A stretch of 64,000 nucleotides of DNA, from the NCBI GenBank assembly GCA_951812715.1, contig OX638323.1, forward strand, positions 1,612,001-1,676,000, written 5' to 3'. Made by a program: the position numbers and the translations under genes. Positions within the stretch are counted from its first letter, which is position 1, and every line of letters begins with the position of its first letter. The notes below the pieces were generated by a model. It worked only from the letters and a program-made list of their open reading frames with translations, was not told the DNA's origin and searched no databases. This stretch comes from an uncultured Pseudohongiella sp. Lineage in GTDB: Bacteria > Pseudomonadota > Gammaproteobacteria > Pseudomonadales > Pseudohongiellaceae. This document shows positions 8,888-17,442 of this stretch, in pieces.

Positions 8888-11017
8888 ATGAAAAAACTTC
8901 GATTATTCATAGTACTGCTGATCGTCATCGTCGTCGGCTCGTACTTCATCTTCGACCTCGGACGCTTCGCCAGCCTGGAATACGTGCAATCGCAACTCGC
9001 GGCGCTGCAAGAATTCACGCAAGAGAATTTCACTTTGGCGGTATTGGCCTATTTCAGCTTTTACCTGGTCATGGCCGCGTTCTCGATTCCGGGCGCCCTC
9101 ATAATGACCTTACTCGGCGGCGCGTTGTTCGGGGTACTCTGGGGAACGGTTATCGTTTCCTTCGCCAGCAGCATCGGCGCCACCTTCGCCTTTCTGATCG
9201 CGCGCGCCCTGTTGCATGACTGGGTGCAGAAACGCTACGGCGAAAAGCTGGAACCGATCAACCGGGGCGTCCGCAAGGACGGCGGCTTCTACCTTTTCAG
9301 CATCCGCATGGTGCCGCTGTTTCCGTATTTCATGGTCAATCTGGTGATGTCGCTGACGCCTATCGGAGTAGGCGCATTCTACCTGGCGACCCAGACCGGC
9401 ATGCTGCTGGCGACCGCGGTATTCGTGAACGCGGGTTCCGAATTGGCGCGGATCACATCGCTGTCGGGCCTGGTCAGCGGCTCGGTGCTGCTTTCCTTCG
9501 CCCTGATCGGATTGCTGCCCTTGCTGGCGCGCTTCATCGTCACCGGCATGCAGCGGCGCAAGCTGGCGCGTCGCTTCAGCCGCCCACGCAAGTTCGAAGT
9601 AAACACCGTGGTTATAGGCGCCGGCGCCGCCGGTCTGGTGGCCTCGCTGATCATTGCCGGCGCCCGCGCCAAGGTCGTGCTGGCCGAACAGGATCGAATG
9701 GGAGGCGACTGCCTGTATACCGGCTGCGTTCCAAGCAAGTCGCTGATTCGCAGCGGGCATATCAAGCGCCTGATCGACGATGCGGCGGATTTCGGCTTGA
9801 AGAATGCGCGCGCCGAAGTCGACGTTCCGGCCGTAATGCAGCGGATACGCGATATCATCGCCCGCATCGAACCGCATGATTCAGTCGAGCGATTCACTTC
9901 GCTCGGCGTTGAATGCGTATCCGGCAAGGCTCATATTGAATCGCCGTATCTCGTGCGCGTGAACGGCCGCGAAATCACCACGCGCTCGATAATTCTCGCC
10001 ACCGGCGCCCGTCCGCTGGTTCCGCCGATTCCCGGACTGGACGGGGTGGACTATCTGACCTCGGACACCATATGGGAACTGGAACAATTGCCCAAACGCC
10101 TGCTGGTCATCGGCGGCGGCCCTATCGGCTGTGAACTGACCCAGGCTTTCGCCAATCTCGGCTGCCGGGTTACCCAGATGGAAATGGCGCCGCGCATACT
10201 CATGCGCGAAGACCCGGAGGTTTCCGAACTGCTCGCCGAGCGGTTCCGCGACCAGGATATCAATGTACTCACGGGGCACAAGGTTGTTCAATTCGCGAGC
10301 GATGAACAAGGTAATTACGTGGCAGCCGAATACGAAGGCGAGGTCGTACGCGAACATTTCGACCGGGTGCTGCTCGCGCTCGGCCGCAAACCGAACGTAG
10401 CGGGTTTCGGACTGGAAGAACTGGAAATGCCACTCACCGCCGCGGGCGCGGTCGAAGTCGATCAGTACCTGCAAACCGCCTATCCGAACATTTACGCCTG
10501 CGGCGATGTCGCGGGCCCGTATCAGTTCACTCATATGGCTGCGCATCAAGCCTGGTTCGCCGCGATGAACGCTCTGGCCGGCGGCTGGCGCCGGGTGAAC
10601 TATGGCGCGGTTCCCTGGGCGACTTTCACCGACCCGGAAGTAGCGCGGGTCGGAATCTCGGAACAGGAAGCGAAGGAGCGCGGCATCGACTATGAAGTCA
10701 CGCGTTACGACCTTGCATTGCACGATCGGGCGCTGGCCGACGGCGAGAATCGCGGCTTCGTCAAGGTGCTCACACCCCCCGGCAAGGACCGCATCCTCGG
10801 TGCGACTATTGCCGGATATCATGCTGGAGATCTGATCGGCGAATTCGTCCTGGCCATGACTCATGGCATGGGTCTTGGCAAGATCGCTGCTGCCACCCAT
10901 ATTTATCCAACCATGCTTGAGGCCAACAAGTTTGCCGCCAACGCCTGGCGCAAGGCGCATATGCCGGACTTCGTTTTTCCCTGGCTGGAGAGATATTTCC
11001 GCAGCCGGCGCGGGTGA
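8888..11017 (+). CDS. DedA/VTT membrane domain fused to FAD-dependent disulfide oxidoreductase
   Basis: A 709-residue two-part protein. Residues about 1-225 are a membrane segment of the SNARE-associated/DedA (VTT, TVP38-like) family with IPGALIMTLLGGALFGVLWG. Residues about 237-700 are a class I pyridine nucleotide-disulfide oxidoreductase resembling mercuric reductase and dihydrolipoamide dehydrogenase: FAD motif VVIGAGAAGLVAS, redox pair GGDCLYTGCVPSK, NAD(P) motif VIGGGPIGCELTQAF, second FAD motif YACGDVAG, and a dimerisation domain near the C-terminus. No HMA or C-terminal vicinal cysteine pair is seen, so mercury reduction is not supported. The fusion would place a flavin disulfide reductase at the inner membrane; the substrate is unknown. 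Confidence 0.92.
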   Translation: MKKLRLFIVLLIVIVVGSYFIFDLGRFASLEYVQSQLAALQEFTQENFTLAVLAYFSFYLVMAAFSIPGALIMTLLGGALFGVLWGTVIVSFASSIGATFAFLIARALLHDWVQKRYGEKLEPINRGVRKDGGFYLFSIRMVPLFPYFMVNLVMSLTPIGVGAFYLATQTGMLLATAVFVNAGSELARITSLSGLVSGSVLLSFALIGLLPLLARFIVTGMQRRKLARRFSRPRKFEVNTVVIGAGAAGLVASLIIAGARAKVVLAEQDRMGGDCLYTGCVPSKSLIRSGHIKRLIDDAADFGLKNARAEVDVPAVMQRIRDIIARIEPHDSVERFTSLGVECVSGKAHIESPYLVRVNGREITTRSIILATGARPLVPPIPGLDGVDYLTSDTIWELEQLPKRLLVIGGGPIGCELTQAFANLGCRVTQMEMAPRILMREDPEVSELLAERFRDQDINVLTGHKVVQFASDEQGNYVAAEYEGEVVREHFDRVLLALGRKPNVAGFGLEELEMPLTAAGAVEVDQYLQTAYPNIYACGDVAGPYQFTHMAAHQAWFAAMNALAGGWRRVNYGAVPWATFTDPEVARVGISEQEAKERGIDYEVTRYDLALHDRALADGENRGFVKVLTPPGKDRILGATIAGYHAGDLIGEFVLAMTHGMGLGKIAAATHIYPTMLEANKFAANAWRKAHMPDFVFPWLERYFRSRRG

Positions 11018-11160
11018 GGCCCGGTCGGCGAAACCGACGAAGCACAGCTTTTCCCAGGCCGAACGACTCGACAAGCGTTTACGAAGCGGCAATATCGTGC
11101 GCGGCCCGAATGCCGCCGAGCGATGCTCGGGTTGCCGAACCGTCGAGACTGGAGGTTGGA
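11018..11160. repeat. R2 repeat, copy c
   Basis: The repeat begins directly after the stop codon of the DedA-reductase fusion. It carries GTCGG/CCGAC arms at 11024-11038, a degenerate AGCACAGCTTTTC block, and GGCCGAACGACTCGAC matching the R2 core. It lies in the gap between convergent genes. Confidence 0.65.
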
Positions 11161-11209
11161 GGAGATTCAAGCGCCGCGCCAGGCATGGCATGCACAACGC
11201 TGCCGGAAT

Positions 11210-12124
11210 TCAGCGAGACTTGATCTCGCTGCAAGAAGAGCCGTGGGCAAAGCAGCTATAGCAGCGGTGATGATGCAGCATTACCTGAACGCCTTGCGCC
11301 TCGCGCAAGCTGCCGCCGAGATCGTAGGATTCGTCGTCATCGACCAGGGTGCAAGCGTAGGCTCGCATGCGGCCGTTCTTCTTGACCACCATTTTCGAAA
11401 AATGGCACATGAAGTTCGCGCGAGTCTGTTCGGTGTGGTAGCTGGTCATGCATTGCTCGGTTATGGCTGGAACTCGCGGATCAGCGCCCGGCGTGAGGAA
11501 ATCAGGGAAGGAAACGATATGAGTATCCTCCGGCAATCCATGCTTCCGGCAAAGTTCGCGAAAAACACGATCGACAGCCGCGCTATCTTCACCGGTTTCG
11601 CGCTGCCGGGCGACTGAGACCTTGAAACCGCGCCAGTGCAGTTCTTCCAGGCCCTGCCATGCTTTTCGATAACTTCCCGCCCCGCGCCCGGCATCGTGCC
11701 GCGCTTCATCGGCGTAGTCGATGCTGACACGAAACGACAGCGAATGCGGCAATTGCGCGAGTGATTCTATAGCCGGCAGCCGTTGCAATACGGGATCGGT
11801 GCCATTGGTAAGCACCAGGCAGGGATTCAACTTCAGGGCGTAACGCAATATGCGAACGATGTCCTTGACGATAAACGGCTCGCCGCCAGTGAATGAAAAT
11901 TGCTCCACCCCAAGGGATACGGCTTCATCCATCCAGGGCCGGGCGTCTTCCAGCGAGATCCGCTGCAGCCGCCCGTCACCCGGCTTCGAGCCTTCCAGAC
12001 AGAATGGACAGGCAAGATTGCAGGCGGTGCCGGTGTGAAACCAGAGTTCGAGCAAGTTTCCCGGCTGAATATATCCCGGCGCCTGCCGGGCAGGAGACTC
12101 GCTGCGGGCAAGCACCGCGCCCAT
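11210..12124 (-). CDS. Radical SAM protein with C-terminal cysteine cluster
   Basis: A 304-residue radical SAM enzyme. The SAM-binding [4Fe-4S] motif is CNLACPFC (CxxxCxxC), followed by the glycine-rich FTGGEPF. C-terminal cysteines (QCMTSYHT, NFMCHFSKM, AYACTLVDD, CYSCFAHGSSC) suggest an auxiliary SPASM- or Twitch-like cluster. It begins 3 bp after the dsbB stop, so the two are probably cotranscribed. The substrate is unknown; family members modify peptides, proteins or small molecules. Confidence 0.88.
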   Translation of the reverse strand: MGAVLARSESPARQAPGYIQPGNLLELWFHTGTACNLACPFCLEGSKPGDGRLQRISLEDARPWMDEAVSLGVEQFSFTGGEPFIVKDIVRILRYALKLNPCLVLTNGTDPVLQRLPAIESLAQLPHSLSFRVSIDYADEARHDAGRGAGSYRKAWQGLEELHWRGFKVSVARQRETGEDSAAVDRVFRELCRKHGLPEDTHIVSFPDFLTPGADPRVPAITEQCMTSYHTEQTRANFMCHFSKMVVKKNGRMRAYACTLVDDDESYDLGGSLREAQGVQVMLHHHRCYSCFAHGSSCSEIKSR

Positions 12125-12127
12125 GAA

Positions 12128-12652
12128 TCAGTCCTGGGCGACGGTCGGCGCCCATTGATCGCGGAACAACATTAACATGCAGGTCGCGAACAGCATGACG
12201 AAGGCGACCATGGCCATTTCAGGAATGGTGAGCAGGCCAAGAAAGCGGAATTGCACTTCGGCGCAATTGCCGTCGCCCTGCAACAGGAAATTGAGAGCAT
12301 CGACCAGCGGGAAGTTCTGCAGCAGATAGTTCAGACCGGGGCCGCAAGCGGGAATCTGCTCTTCCGGCAGATGTTGCAGCCAGATCTGCCGGCCGGCGAA
12401 ATAGCTGCCGAAAACGGTCATGGCAGCCGCTACGCCGGCGTATATGCGCTGGCCTTTCGGACTCGGATTGTGAATCGCCCCGGCGAGGCAGGTCACGCCG
12501 CAGAGAATGATGAATATGCGCTGGCTGATGCAGAGCCCGCACGGCGGGAGAAACATGACGTATTGCATGTAGAGCACGATGCCGATGGCAGTCATGCTGA
12601 AAGCGAAATTCGCGAAATTGAGAATCCGGTTGTCCGGAATGGCCAGTCTCAT
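12128..12652 (-). CDS. dsbB: Disulfide bond formation protein B
   Basis: A DsbB of 174 residues with four transmembrane helices. The quinone-side pair is CGLC (LPPCGLCISQRI) and the periplasmic pair lies in PACGPGLNYLLQNFPL and GDGNCAEV. It reoxidises DsbA and passes electrons to quinone. The ATG at 12652 is chosen because GGGGAAGATTG precedes it; an in-frame start 18 bp upstream has no better ribosome site. It is paired with the radical SAM gene. Confidence 0.94.
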   Translation of the reverse strand: MRLAIPDNRILNFANFAFSMTAIGIVLYMQYVMFLPPCGLCISQRIFIILCGVTCLAGAIHNPSPKGQRIYAGVAAAMTVFGSYFAGRQIWLQHLPEEQIPACGPGLNYLLQNFPLVDALNFLLQGDGNCAEVQFRFLGLLTIPEMAMVAFVMLFATCMLMLFRDQWAPTVAQD

Positions 12653-12851
12653 CAATCTTCCCCGTTGCAACTGTCGCGCCTCAATGGCGTCCGATCTTCC
12701 TTAAGCCCAAGAGTTTGGCTTTGCGAATAGCTTGGCTCCGGGCGCTTTCCGACGCTGCCTGAAACGGGCTCTCAATGCTACTGCCAAGTTCTGACTTTTC
12801 GAGGCTGCTTGCGGGCAACGCACGCAATGCTCGCCTAGCTACGATGGTAAC
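12653..12851. other. Gap between gshA and dsbB with a short dispersed repeat
   Basis: No gene is seen. A 22-bp block starting CTCCGGGCGCTTTCC at 12736-12757 is repeated exactly at 57665-57686 in the argB-algC gap. The rest is GC-rich and patchy, like the R2-bearing gaps. Confidence 0.5.
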
Positions 12852-14453
12852 CTAACCTTCGCTTTCCTTGATAGCGCGGCCAAGCGGCTGCCAGGCATTC
12901 CAGTCTCGCAGAAACTCGTCGAATGTCCCTTTATCCGCGGCTTCCACTTCACGTTGCCGCACTAGCGATTCCACCGCCGTGCGTTGCATCAGTTCGCGCA
13001 CGTCCTTGCGCAAGGGCTCGGAACTCAAGGTCTTCGCGTGCCGCTTCGATGCCGCCATCGAGAATTCGCAGAAACTGAGACTGTCCCGCTCCATTTCCGC
13101 CAGCATCATGGCGGACGGCGTAAGCGCCGGATCCTGAATTTTCGCCACCTGCCGCCCGACGCTATCCAGATAGCCGCCGCCATGGAAATGATCCATCAAT
13201 GCGGCGCTGTGTTTCATGTCTTCTAGAAAACCCGCGGCCCAGTCCGCGAGCTTGACCGGCTTGCCGCCGCGCTTGAGCTTAATCGAAGTATCGCGGCCCT
13301 CTTCCACTACCCGGGTGATATTGCCCGCCACCTCGAAGAACTCGGCGCGATTGCATTGCGGGCTTTCGCTCAGCAGGCAGTGCAGCAGAAAGGTGTCGAG
13401 AAAACGCATCTGCTCGGCGTCGATTCCTAGCGGCAGGAAGGGATTGAGGTCCAGCGCGCGCAACTCGACATATTCGATGCCATGCAGCAACAGTGCGTCC
13501 AGGGGTCGCTCGCCGCTGCGCGCCACGCGCTTGGGACGAATTGTGCTGTAAAACTCGTTTTCCAGTTGCAGCAGATTGACATTGATCTGGCGGTATCCGC
13601 CATCCACCATGTGCCCGATTTCCTCATAAGGCGGATAAGGCGTCTTGATGGCGTCCTGCAGACATTCGACATACAGCGGCAGATCGTTGTAACAGACAAA
13701 CAATGATTTCTGCGCTTCGCTCTGGTAACCCAACCTGCCCATGCGCAGACTGGTGGCGTTGGGCAGATACATGGTTCCCGTTTCCATTCGCTGCAAGTGA
13801 TGTTCGCGGCCTTCAACGAAACTGCTCGCCGCCGCCGGCGAAGCGCCGAACAGATACAGTAGCAGCCAGGAATGGCGATGGAAATTGCGGATCAAATGCA
13901 GGTAGCTTTCGGTGCGGCAGTCCTGCAAGGAACCCTCGTAGCCGACGATGCGCTGGTAGGGCTGCCAGAACTCGTCGGGCATGGAAAAGTTGTAATGCAG
14001 CCCGGCTATGGCCTGCATGAGGCTGTCGTAGCGATACGAAAGTCCGACGCGATATAGTCGCTTCAGGCGGCCGATGTTCGAGCTGCCGTAACTCGCGATC
14101 GGCACCTCGTCCTCCGCTCCGGCCGGACAGGGCATGCTCGAAGTCCAGAAAATCTCGCCTTCTTCCATGCTGGCCAGCGCGAAACGATGGATGTCTTCCA
14201 GTATTCGCAAGCAGCCGTCGATGCTCTGATCCTTGGGCGTGATGAATTCGAGCAAGGCTTCCGAGAAATCGGTGGTGATATACGGATTCTTCAGCGCCGA
14301 ACCGAGCGCCGCGGGATGCGGCCGCCGCGAAATACGGCCCTCGGGCGTTACCCGCAGGCATTCCTTCTCGATCCCGCGGCAAATCGCGGTCCATTCAGGT
14401 TGAAAGATGGGTAGCCCGTAGCGCTTCAGGGCAGCGTCGAAACCGTCAGCCAC
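12852..14453 (-). CDS. gshA: Glutamate-cysteine ligase
   Basis: A 533-residue GshA of the proteobacterial type. Recognisable segments are the N-terminal GIEKECLRVTPEGRISRRPHP (split GIEKECLRVT / PEGRISRRPHP), the TDFSEALLEFITP active-site strand and the VELRALDLNPFLPLGI segment. It joins glutamate and cysteine, the first step of glutathione synthesis. It stands alone on the minus strand; gshB is not in the window. Confidence 0.96.
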   Translation of the reverse strand: MADGFDAALKRYGLPIFQPEWTAICRGIEKECLRVTPEGRISRRPHPAALGSALKNPYITTDFSEALLEFITPKDQSIDGCLRILEDIHRFALASMEEGEIFWTSSMPCPAGAEDEVPIASYGSSNIGRLKRLYRVGLSYRYDSLMQAIAGLHYNFSMPDEFWQPYQRIVGYEGSLQDCRTESYLHLIRNFHRHSWLLLYLFGASPAAASSFVEGREHHLQRMETGTMYLPNATSLRMGRLGYQSEAQKSLFVCYNDLPLYVECLQDAIKTPYPPYEEIGHMVDGGYRQINVNLLQLENEFYSTIRPKRVARSGERPLDALLLHGIEYVELRALDLNPFLPLGIDAEQMRFLDTFLLHCLLSESPQCNRAEFFEVAGNITRVVEEGRDTSIKLKRGGKPVKLADWAAGFLEDMKHSAALMDHFHGGGYLDSVGRQVAKIQDPALTPSAMMLAEMERDSLSFCEFSMAASKRHAKTLSSEPLRKDVRELMQRTAVESLVRQREVEAADKGTFDEFLRDWNAWQPLGRAIKESEG

Positions 14454-14567
14454 ATCGACTCCGGAAAGCGAAAATAACGGCGCAAGGCGAAAGTCGCGGC
14501 ATTATTGCAAAAATCGGGGGGTGGCGCGACTTGGCCGATCGCGATAGTTCGTGGCTGATACCGGGTA

Positions 14568-14875
14568 GTGGTGGACGCGGGGCAGGTATTCGTGAGCACG
14601 ACGGTATTGCTCGAATGTGAATACGTATTGCGGAGCGTTTACAACTTCTCTCGCCAGAAAGTTATCGCCGCGCCTGAAGCAATTCCGGGGCTAGCAGGCG
14701 TCGCCACTGATAACGCCGCCGTTCTGGTCAGAGCTATTGACTACACCGGCCGCGCCATGGACTTCACAGAAGCACTGCACCTTTCCGCTGCGAACGAATG
14801 CGAAACCATTGCACATTCGACCGTCGCTTCATCAAGCAAGCCACTGATGCGCCCATTAAAGCAGTCGAGCCTTGA
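14568..14875 (+). pseudogene. VapC-type PIN-domain toxin, truncated and frameshifted
   Basis: The frame VFVSTTVLLECEYVLRS ... MDFTEALHLSAANECETIA is the C-terminal half of a PIN-domain toxin. Near 14812 one base is missing: after ETIA the family sequence TFDRRFIKQATDAP continues in the +1 frame to a TGA at 14873-14875. The N-terminal half with the first catalytic Asp is absent. No antitoxin precedes it. This is a dead toxin remnant at the left edge of the accessory island. Confidence 0.75.
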
Positions 14876-14895
14876 CTTACGGTCTCGAACCAGAT

Positions 14896-15564
14896 TTACG
14901 TTCGAAAACCAACTTTCGGCATCTCGAAAACCAGCCACTCCCAATGAATATGCTCCCGCGACCGGTCGGGATGCTCGTATCGCCCTCGCGGACGGATGGC
15001 GCGGTCCCGAGCGTACTGGATCAGTTCATCGACGCTGATGGGATAGAAACCGCGCGAGCGGTTTTCCTCCTCATCGCTGCCATGCCGCAGGCTGATCACG
15101 AGCAGGCCGGAGGGGTTCAGCAGTTCGGTGAGGATGCGGAACGCCCGTTCCTGTTTGGACTTCGGAACATGCATCCAGACCGAACGCAGCAGGATGAGGT
15201 CGAACCGCCGGGCCAGGGCTCGCAGCTTGTGGAGGTCCGGCAGCGTGTCGTTGAGCCAGGTTACGCGCGGATGGGCCTTTTCCTGCCCCAATTCGCGCAA
15301 TTCGCTCGGCTCCACGGCAAGAACTTCCCAGCCCTGCTCGGCCAGCCAGTTGGCGTCGCGGCCGGTTCCCGCGCCGATGTCGCAAGCGAATCCGGGCTTT
15401 CGCCCCTTGAGGTGCTCCGGCGCCCAGGCGCGATGCACCACCTCCGGTTCGTATGCGTGATACTGCTCGAACAGGGCGTCCCGGTTCTTGTCGTAATAGG
15501 AAGTGCTGCTCAAGGCAATGCCCCATGAGGCAAATTGTTGTTCTGCCTGGATTCCGCGGCGCAT
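14896..15564 (-). CDS. Class I SAM-dependent methyltransferase
   Basis: A 222-residue methyltransferase. Motif I is CDIGAGTGRDANWLAEQGW, and the post-I acidic position is in VLAVEPSEL. The body LILLRSVWMHVP and LLNPSGLLVISLRHG follows the usual Rossmann order. A start at 15564 (ATG) gives about 20 residues before conserved sequence begins; a start nearer YYDKNRDALFEQYH is possible. Substrate unknown. It lies between toxin-antitoxin genes, which suggests accessory rather than core origin. Confidence 0.82.
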   Translation of the reverse strand: MRRGIQAEQQFASWGIALSSTSYYDKNRDALFEQYHAYEPEVVHRAWAPEHLKGRKPGFACDIGAGTGRDANWLAEQGWEVLAVEPSELRELGQEKAHPRVTWLNDTLPDLHKLRALARRFDLILLRSVWMHVPKSKQERAFRILTELLNPSGLLVISLRHGSDEEENRSRGFYPISVDELIQYARDRAIRPRGRYEHPDRSREHIHWEWLVFEMPKVGFRT

Positions 15565-15610
15565 GGGCCGGAAACGTCAAGCATAGCAGAAGCGGGGTGG
15601 CGGGCCTGAG

Positions 15611-16009
15611 TCAGTTTAAGGTTTTAACCAGTTGGGCATCGGTAATTCGGCGGTCATTGGTTAGCAGCGTAGCCCCATGGATTCGGGCGGTCGCAACCAG
15701 GACGCGGTCGGCGGGGTCACGATGAAATGAGTCGGGCAAAGCGTTCAATTCCGCCGCTATTGCCGGGGAAATAACACGTGTGCGCACCAGTGGCGGAGCA
15801 ACGGCGTCTTCCAGCCACTCGCGCAAGGGAATCGTCAGTTCGATGCGTACCGAATTATGCAACGTGGCGATCTCCCAAAGCGAAATATCGGCAACTTGCA
15901 AAGGACTATCCGCGCTGGCGGCCGAAACAACTTCAAGCTGCTGACGAGACAGGCGCTTTTGGTCCTCAAGCCACCAAAGCAGGATGTGTGTGTCGAGCAG
16001 CGCATTCAT
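15611..16009 (-). CDS. PIN-domain toxin (VapC family)
   Basis: A 132-residue PIN-domain protein. Acidic residues expected for the ribonuclease site are in MNALLDTHILLWWLED, SLWEIATL, and DPADRVLVATARIHGATLLTNDRRI. It overlaps the upstream antitoxin by 4 bp (ATGA), the usual toxin-antitoxin coupling. It is predicted to cleave RNA when freed from the antitoxin. It appears intact, unlike the VapC fragments at 14.6 and 19.2 kb. Confidence 0.9.
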   Translation of the reverse strand: MNALLDTHILLWWLEDQKRLSRQQLEVVSAASADSPLQVADISLWEIATLHNSVRIELTIPLREWLEDAVAPPLVRTRVISPAIAAELNALPDSFHRDPADRVLVATARIHGATLLTNDRRITDAQLVKTLN

Positions 16010-16245
16010 CGATTCAGCGCTTCCCAGTTTTCCTCCGGCAGAACGGGCGTTACAATGTCGCCCTTGATAATCACCGTTCCTTTCAGGTTGTCCTGAGGAT
16101 AGCGGCCTTCAGCCTTTGTCACGCGCGACAGCTCGGCCACGGGCTTGCCCCGCTTCAGGATCACAACACGTTCGCCGGTTTCATGGACTTGGTCAAGAAT
16201 GGCCAAGCACCTCGCCTTGAAGTCTGATGCGTTAATCGTAGTCAT
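16006..16245 (-). CDS. Phd/YefM-family antitoxin
   Basis: A 79-residue antitoxin beginning MTTINASDFKARCLAILDQV with GERVVILKRGKPVAELSRV, the Phd/YefM fold, which binds DNA at the N-terminus and toxin at the C-terminus. It is translationally coupled to the PIN toxin. Its start overlaps the 3' end of the decayed double-glycine peptide gene, so the toxin-antitoxin pair has landed on, or survived beside, that module. Confidence 0.9.
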   Translation of the reverse strand: MTTINASDFKARCLAILDQVHETGERVVILKRGKPVAELSRVTKAEGRYPQDNLKGTVIIKGDIVTPVLPEENWEALNR

Positions 16246-16440
16246 GTGACCAGTATTTATGACTAGTCATCTCTCGCCAAATGTAGAAAGCGCTTCGACC
16301 CATGCCGGTGGCCGCGGCGGCCACCCCTCCGAAAGAGCCAGTTACCGAGCCGAGCGCGAATTCCACACTTGCGGCTGGCAAACCACCAGTCTTATGGCTA
16401 CCATCCAACGTTCCGTCTCTTCAAACCCAGGCTCTCTAAT
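16232..16440 (-). pseudogene. Double-glycine-leader peptide gene, module 0, decayed
   Basis: This is too broken to form a normal frame. Read on the minus strand from the position matching the other two peptide starts, the start codon is ATT instead of ATG. The leader reads (I)REPGFEETE where intact copies have MRELT-EEM. One base is then missing, after which LDGSHKTGGLPAASVEFALG continues with a Gly/Ala-rich tail to a TAA at 16232-16234. The ribosome site AAAGGAGAAGATCG and the upstream 200 bp match those of the intact copies at 17245 and 20090. Confidence 0.7.
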
Positions 16441-16966
16441 CGATCTTCTCCTTTAGATGAATTGATTCAGGTCTAGCGGGTAATGCCTGGTCACGATGAT
16501 TCCAATCCGCGTAAATTCGAGAGAACTTTTTCCGTGACGGCGGCAACGCCGGAGTCGGCGGCGTTTCAAGTCTCATTGAGTTACATCCGGAAAGTAAACG
16601 ATAATTCAGATAAGCATCCAGCTATTGAAAATAAATTTCCTTTCCTGTTTGAATTTCCCTATTTGCCGCTTTTAACGCGGACTTCAAGACCAACGACTCT
16701 ACCTTCATGCAACGGCGAGTTGATCGAACCTGCCAGCCCGGTCAGATCGAAATCGCCGTGATCATTGTGGATCCCTCTACCACGCCTTCGGAATAACTCC
16801 TGCCATTGCATTACCGCTACATTGGTTGCGGATTGTAATGCGGCTTTCAAATCCGCTGACAGTTGAGAACACAGAATGAAGGCCGGGGGCGGTCAATTCC
16901 GCCCCCGGCTCGAGAATCTAGCGGATTTGGCGTCACAACACGCCAAGCTTCCAGTTTCAGGGGTCG
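16441..16966. other. Module-0 leader, hslR 3' remnant and gap before peptide 1
   Basis: From 16441 to about 16665 the sequence aligns with the leader between hslR and peptide 1 (17246-17460), including the ribosome-site region and, near 16637-16670, a remnant of the hslR 3' end. After about 16670 the homology stops. The remainder to 16966 has no supported gene apart from the terminator-like hairpin at 16882-16909; a 63-codon TTG-start frame at 16659-16850 is not convincing. Confidence 0.55.
16882..16909 (-). terminator. Terminator-like hairpin downstream of peptide 1
   Basis: A perfect 11-bp stem, GCCGGGGGCGG with CCGCCCCCGGC, and a 6-nt loop lie 58 bp beyond the stop of peptide 1. The downstream strand has only a weak T-rich tract (CTTCATTCTGTGTT). 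A homologous hairpin follows peptide 2 at 19757-19780, so it belongs to the duplicated module. Confidence 0.65.
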
Positions 16967-17245
16967 TCAGGAACCTCTGTCACATTCCAAATATTCCAGG
17001 GCCTCGTGATTGAGCATGCGGGAACCGAACGAGTAGGCGCCATACATGAACCTGATAGCGCCGGTAGTCATCACCGCGATTTCCGCGTGAAAGCGCAAAA
17101 CCGATCTGAATGCAGCACCCGCGGCGCCTCCCGCACCGCCGCCCCTCCAGCCGGAACAAGCGCTCGTGCCGGCTTCCAAGGCAAAAGCCAGCGGCGCCGC
17201 ACCGCCATCGACCTGATTCATCTCTTCAATCGTAAGTTCTCTCAT
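16967..17245 (-). CDS. Double-glycine-leader peptide 1 (bacteriocin-like)
   Basis: A 92-residue peptide. It starts MRELTIEEMNQVDGG, a classical double-glycine leader of the type cut by C39 peptidase/ABC exporters. The predicted mature part is Gly/Ala-rich (GGGAGGAAGAAF), contains GxxxG-like spacing and two Cys (SACSGW, EYLECD), and ends with the block RFMYGAYSFG shared with peptide 2. An excellent ribosome site, AAAGGAG, lies 7 bp before the ATG. No C39 exporter is in the window, so secretion would need one elsewhere. Antimicrobial activity is inferred from the leader only. Confidence 0.8.
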   Translation of the reverse strand: MRELTIEEMNQVDGGAAPLAFALEAGTSACSGWRGGGAGGAAGAAFRSVLRFHAEIAVMTTGAIRFMYGAYSFGSRMLNHEALEYLECDRGS

Positions 17246-17442
17246 CGATCTTCTCCTTTAGACGAGTTGATTTGGGACTTGCGGGTAAAGCCTAGTCAAG
17301 ATGATGCGAACTTGCGCAATTTCGGGAGAACTTCTTCCTCAATGGCGGCAACTCCGGCGGCAACTCCGCAATCGGCGGCGGGTTCAATCTCGTCGAGTCG
17401 CATTCGGAGAGTAAACAGGAGTTCAGATGCTGAAGAAATCCT

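Noticed and set aside
8888..11017. Mercuric reductase
   Set aside because: The oxidoreductase half lacks the HMA domain and C-terminal vicinal cysteines of MerA, and no other mer gene is nearby.
9881..11197. Long minus-strand frame opposite the DedA-reductase fusion
   Set aside because: It lies antisense to clear oxidoreductase motifs and runs into an R2 repeat; no family match.
16659..16850. Small protein of 63 residues on the minus strand
   Set aside because: It starts with TTG without a ribosome site, has no recognised family and begins in a stretch derived from a decayed hslR module.
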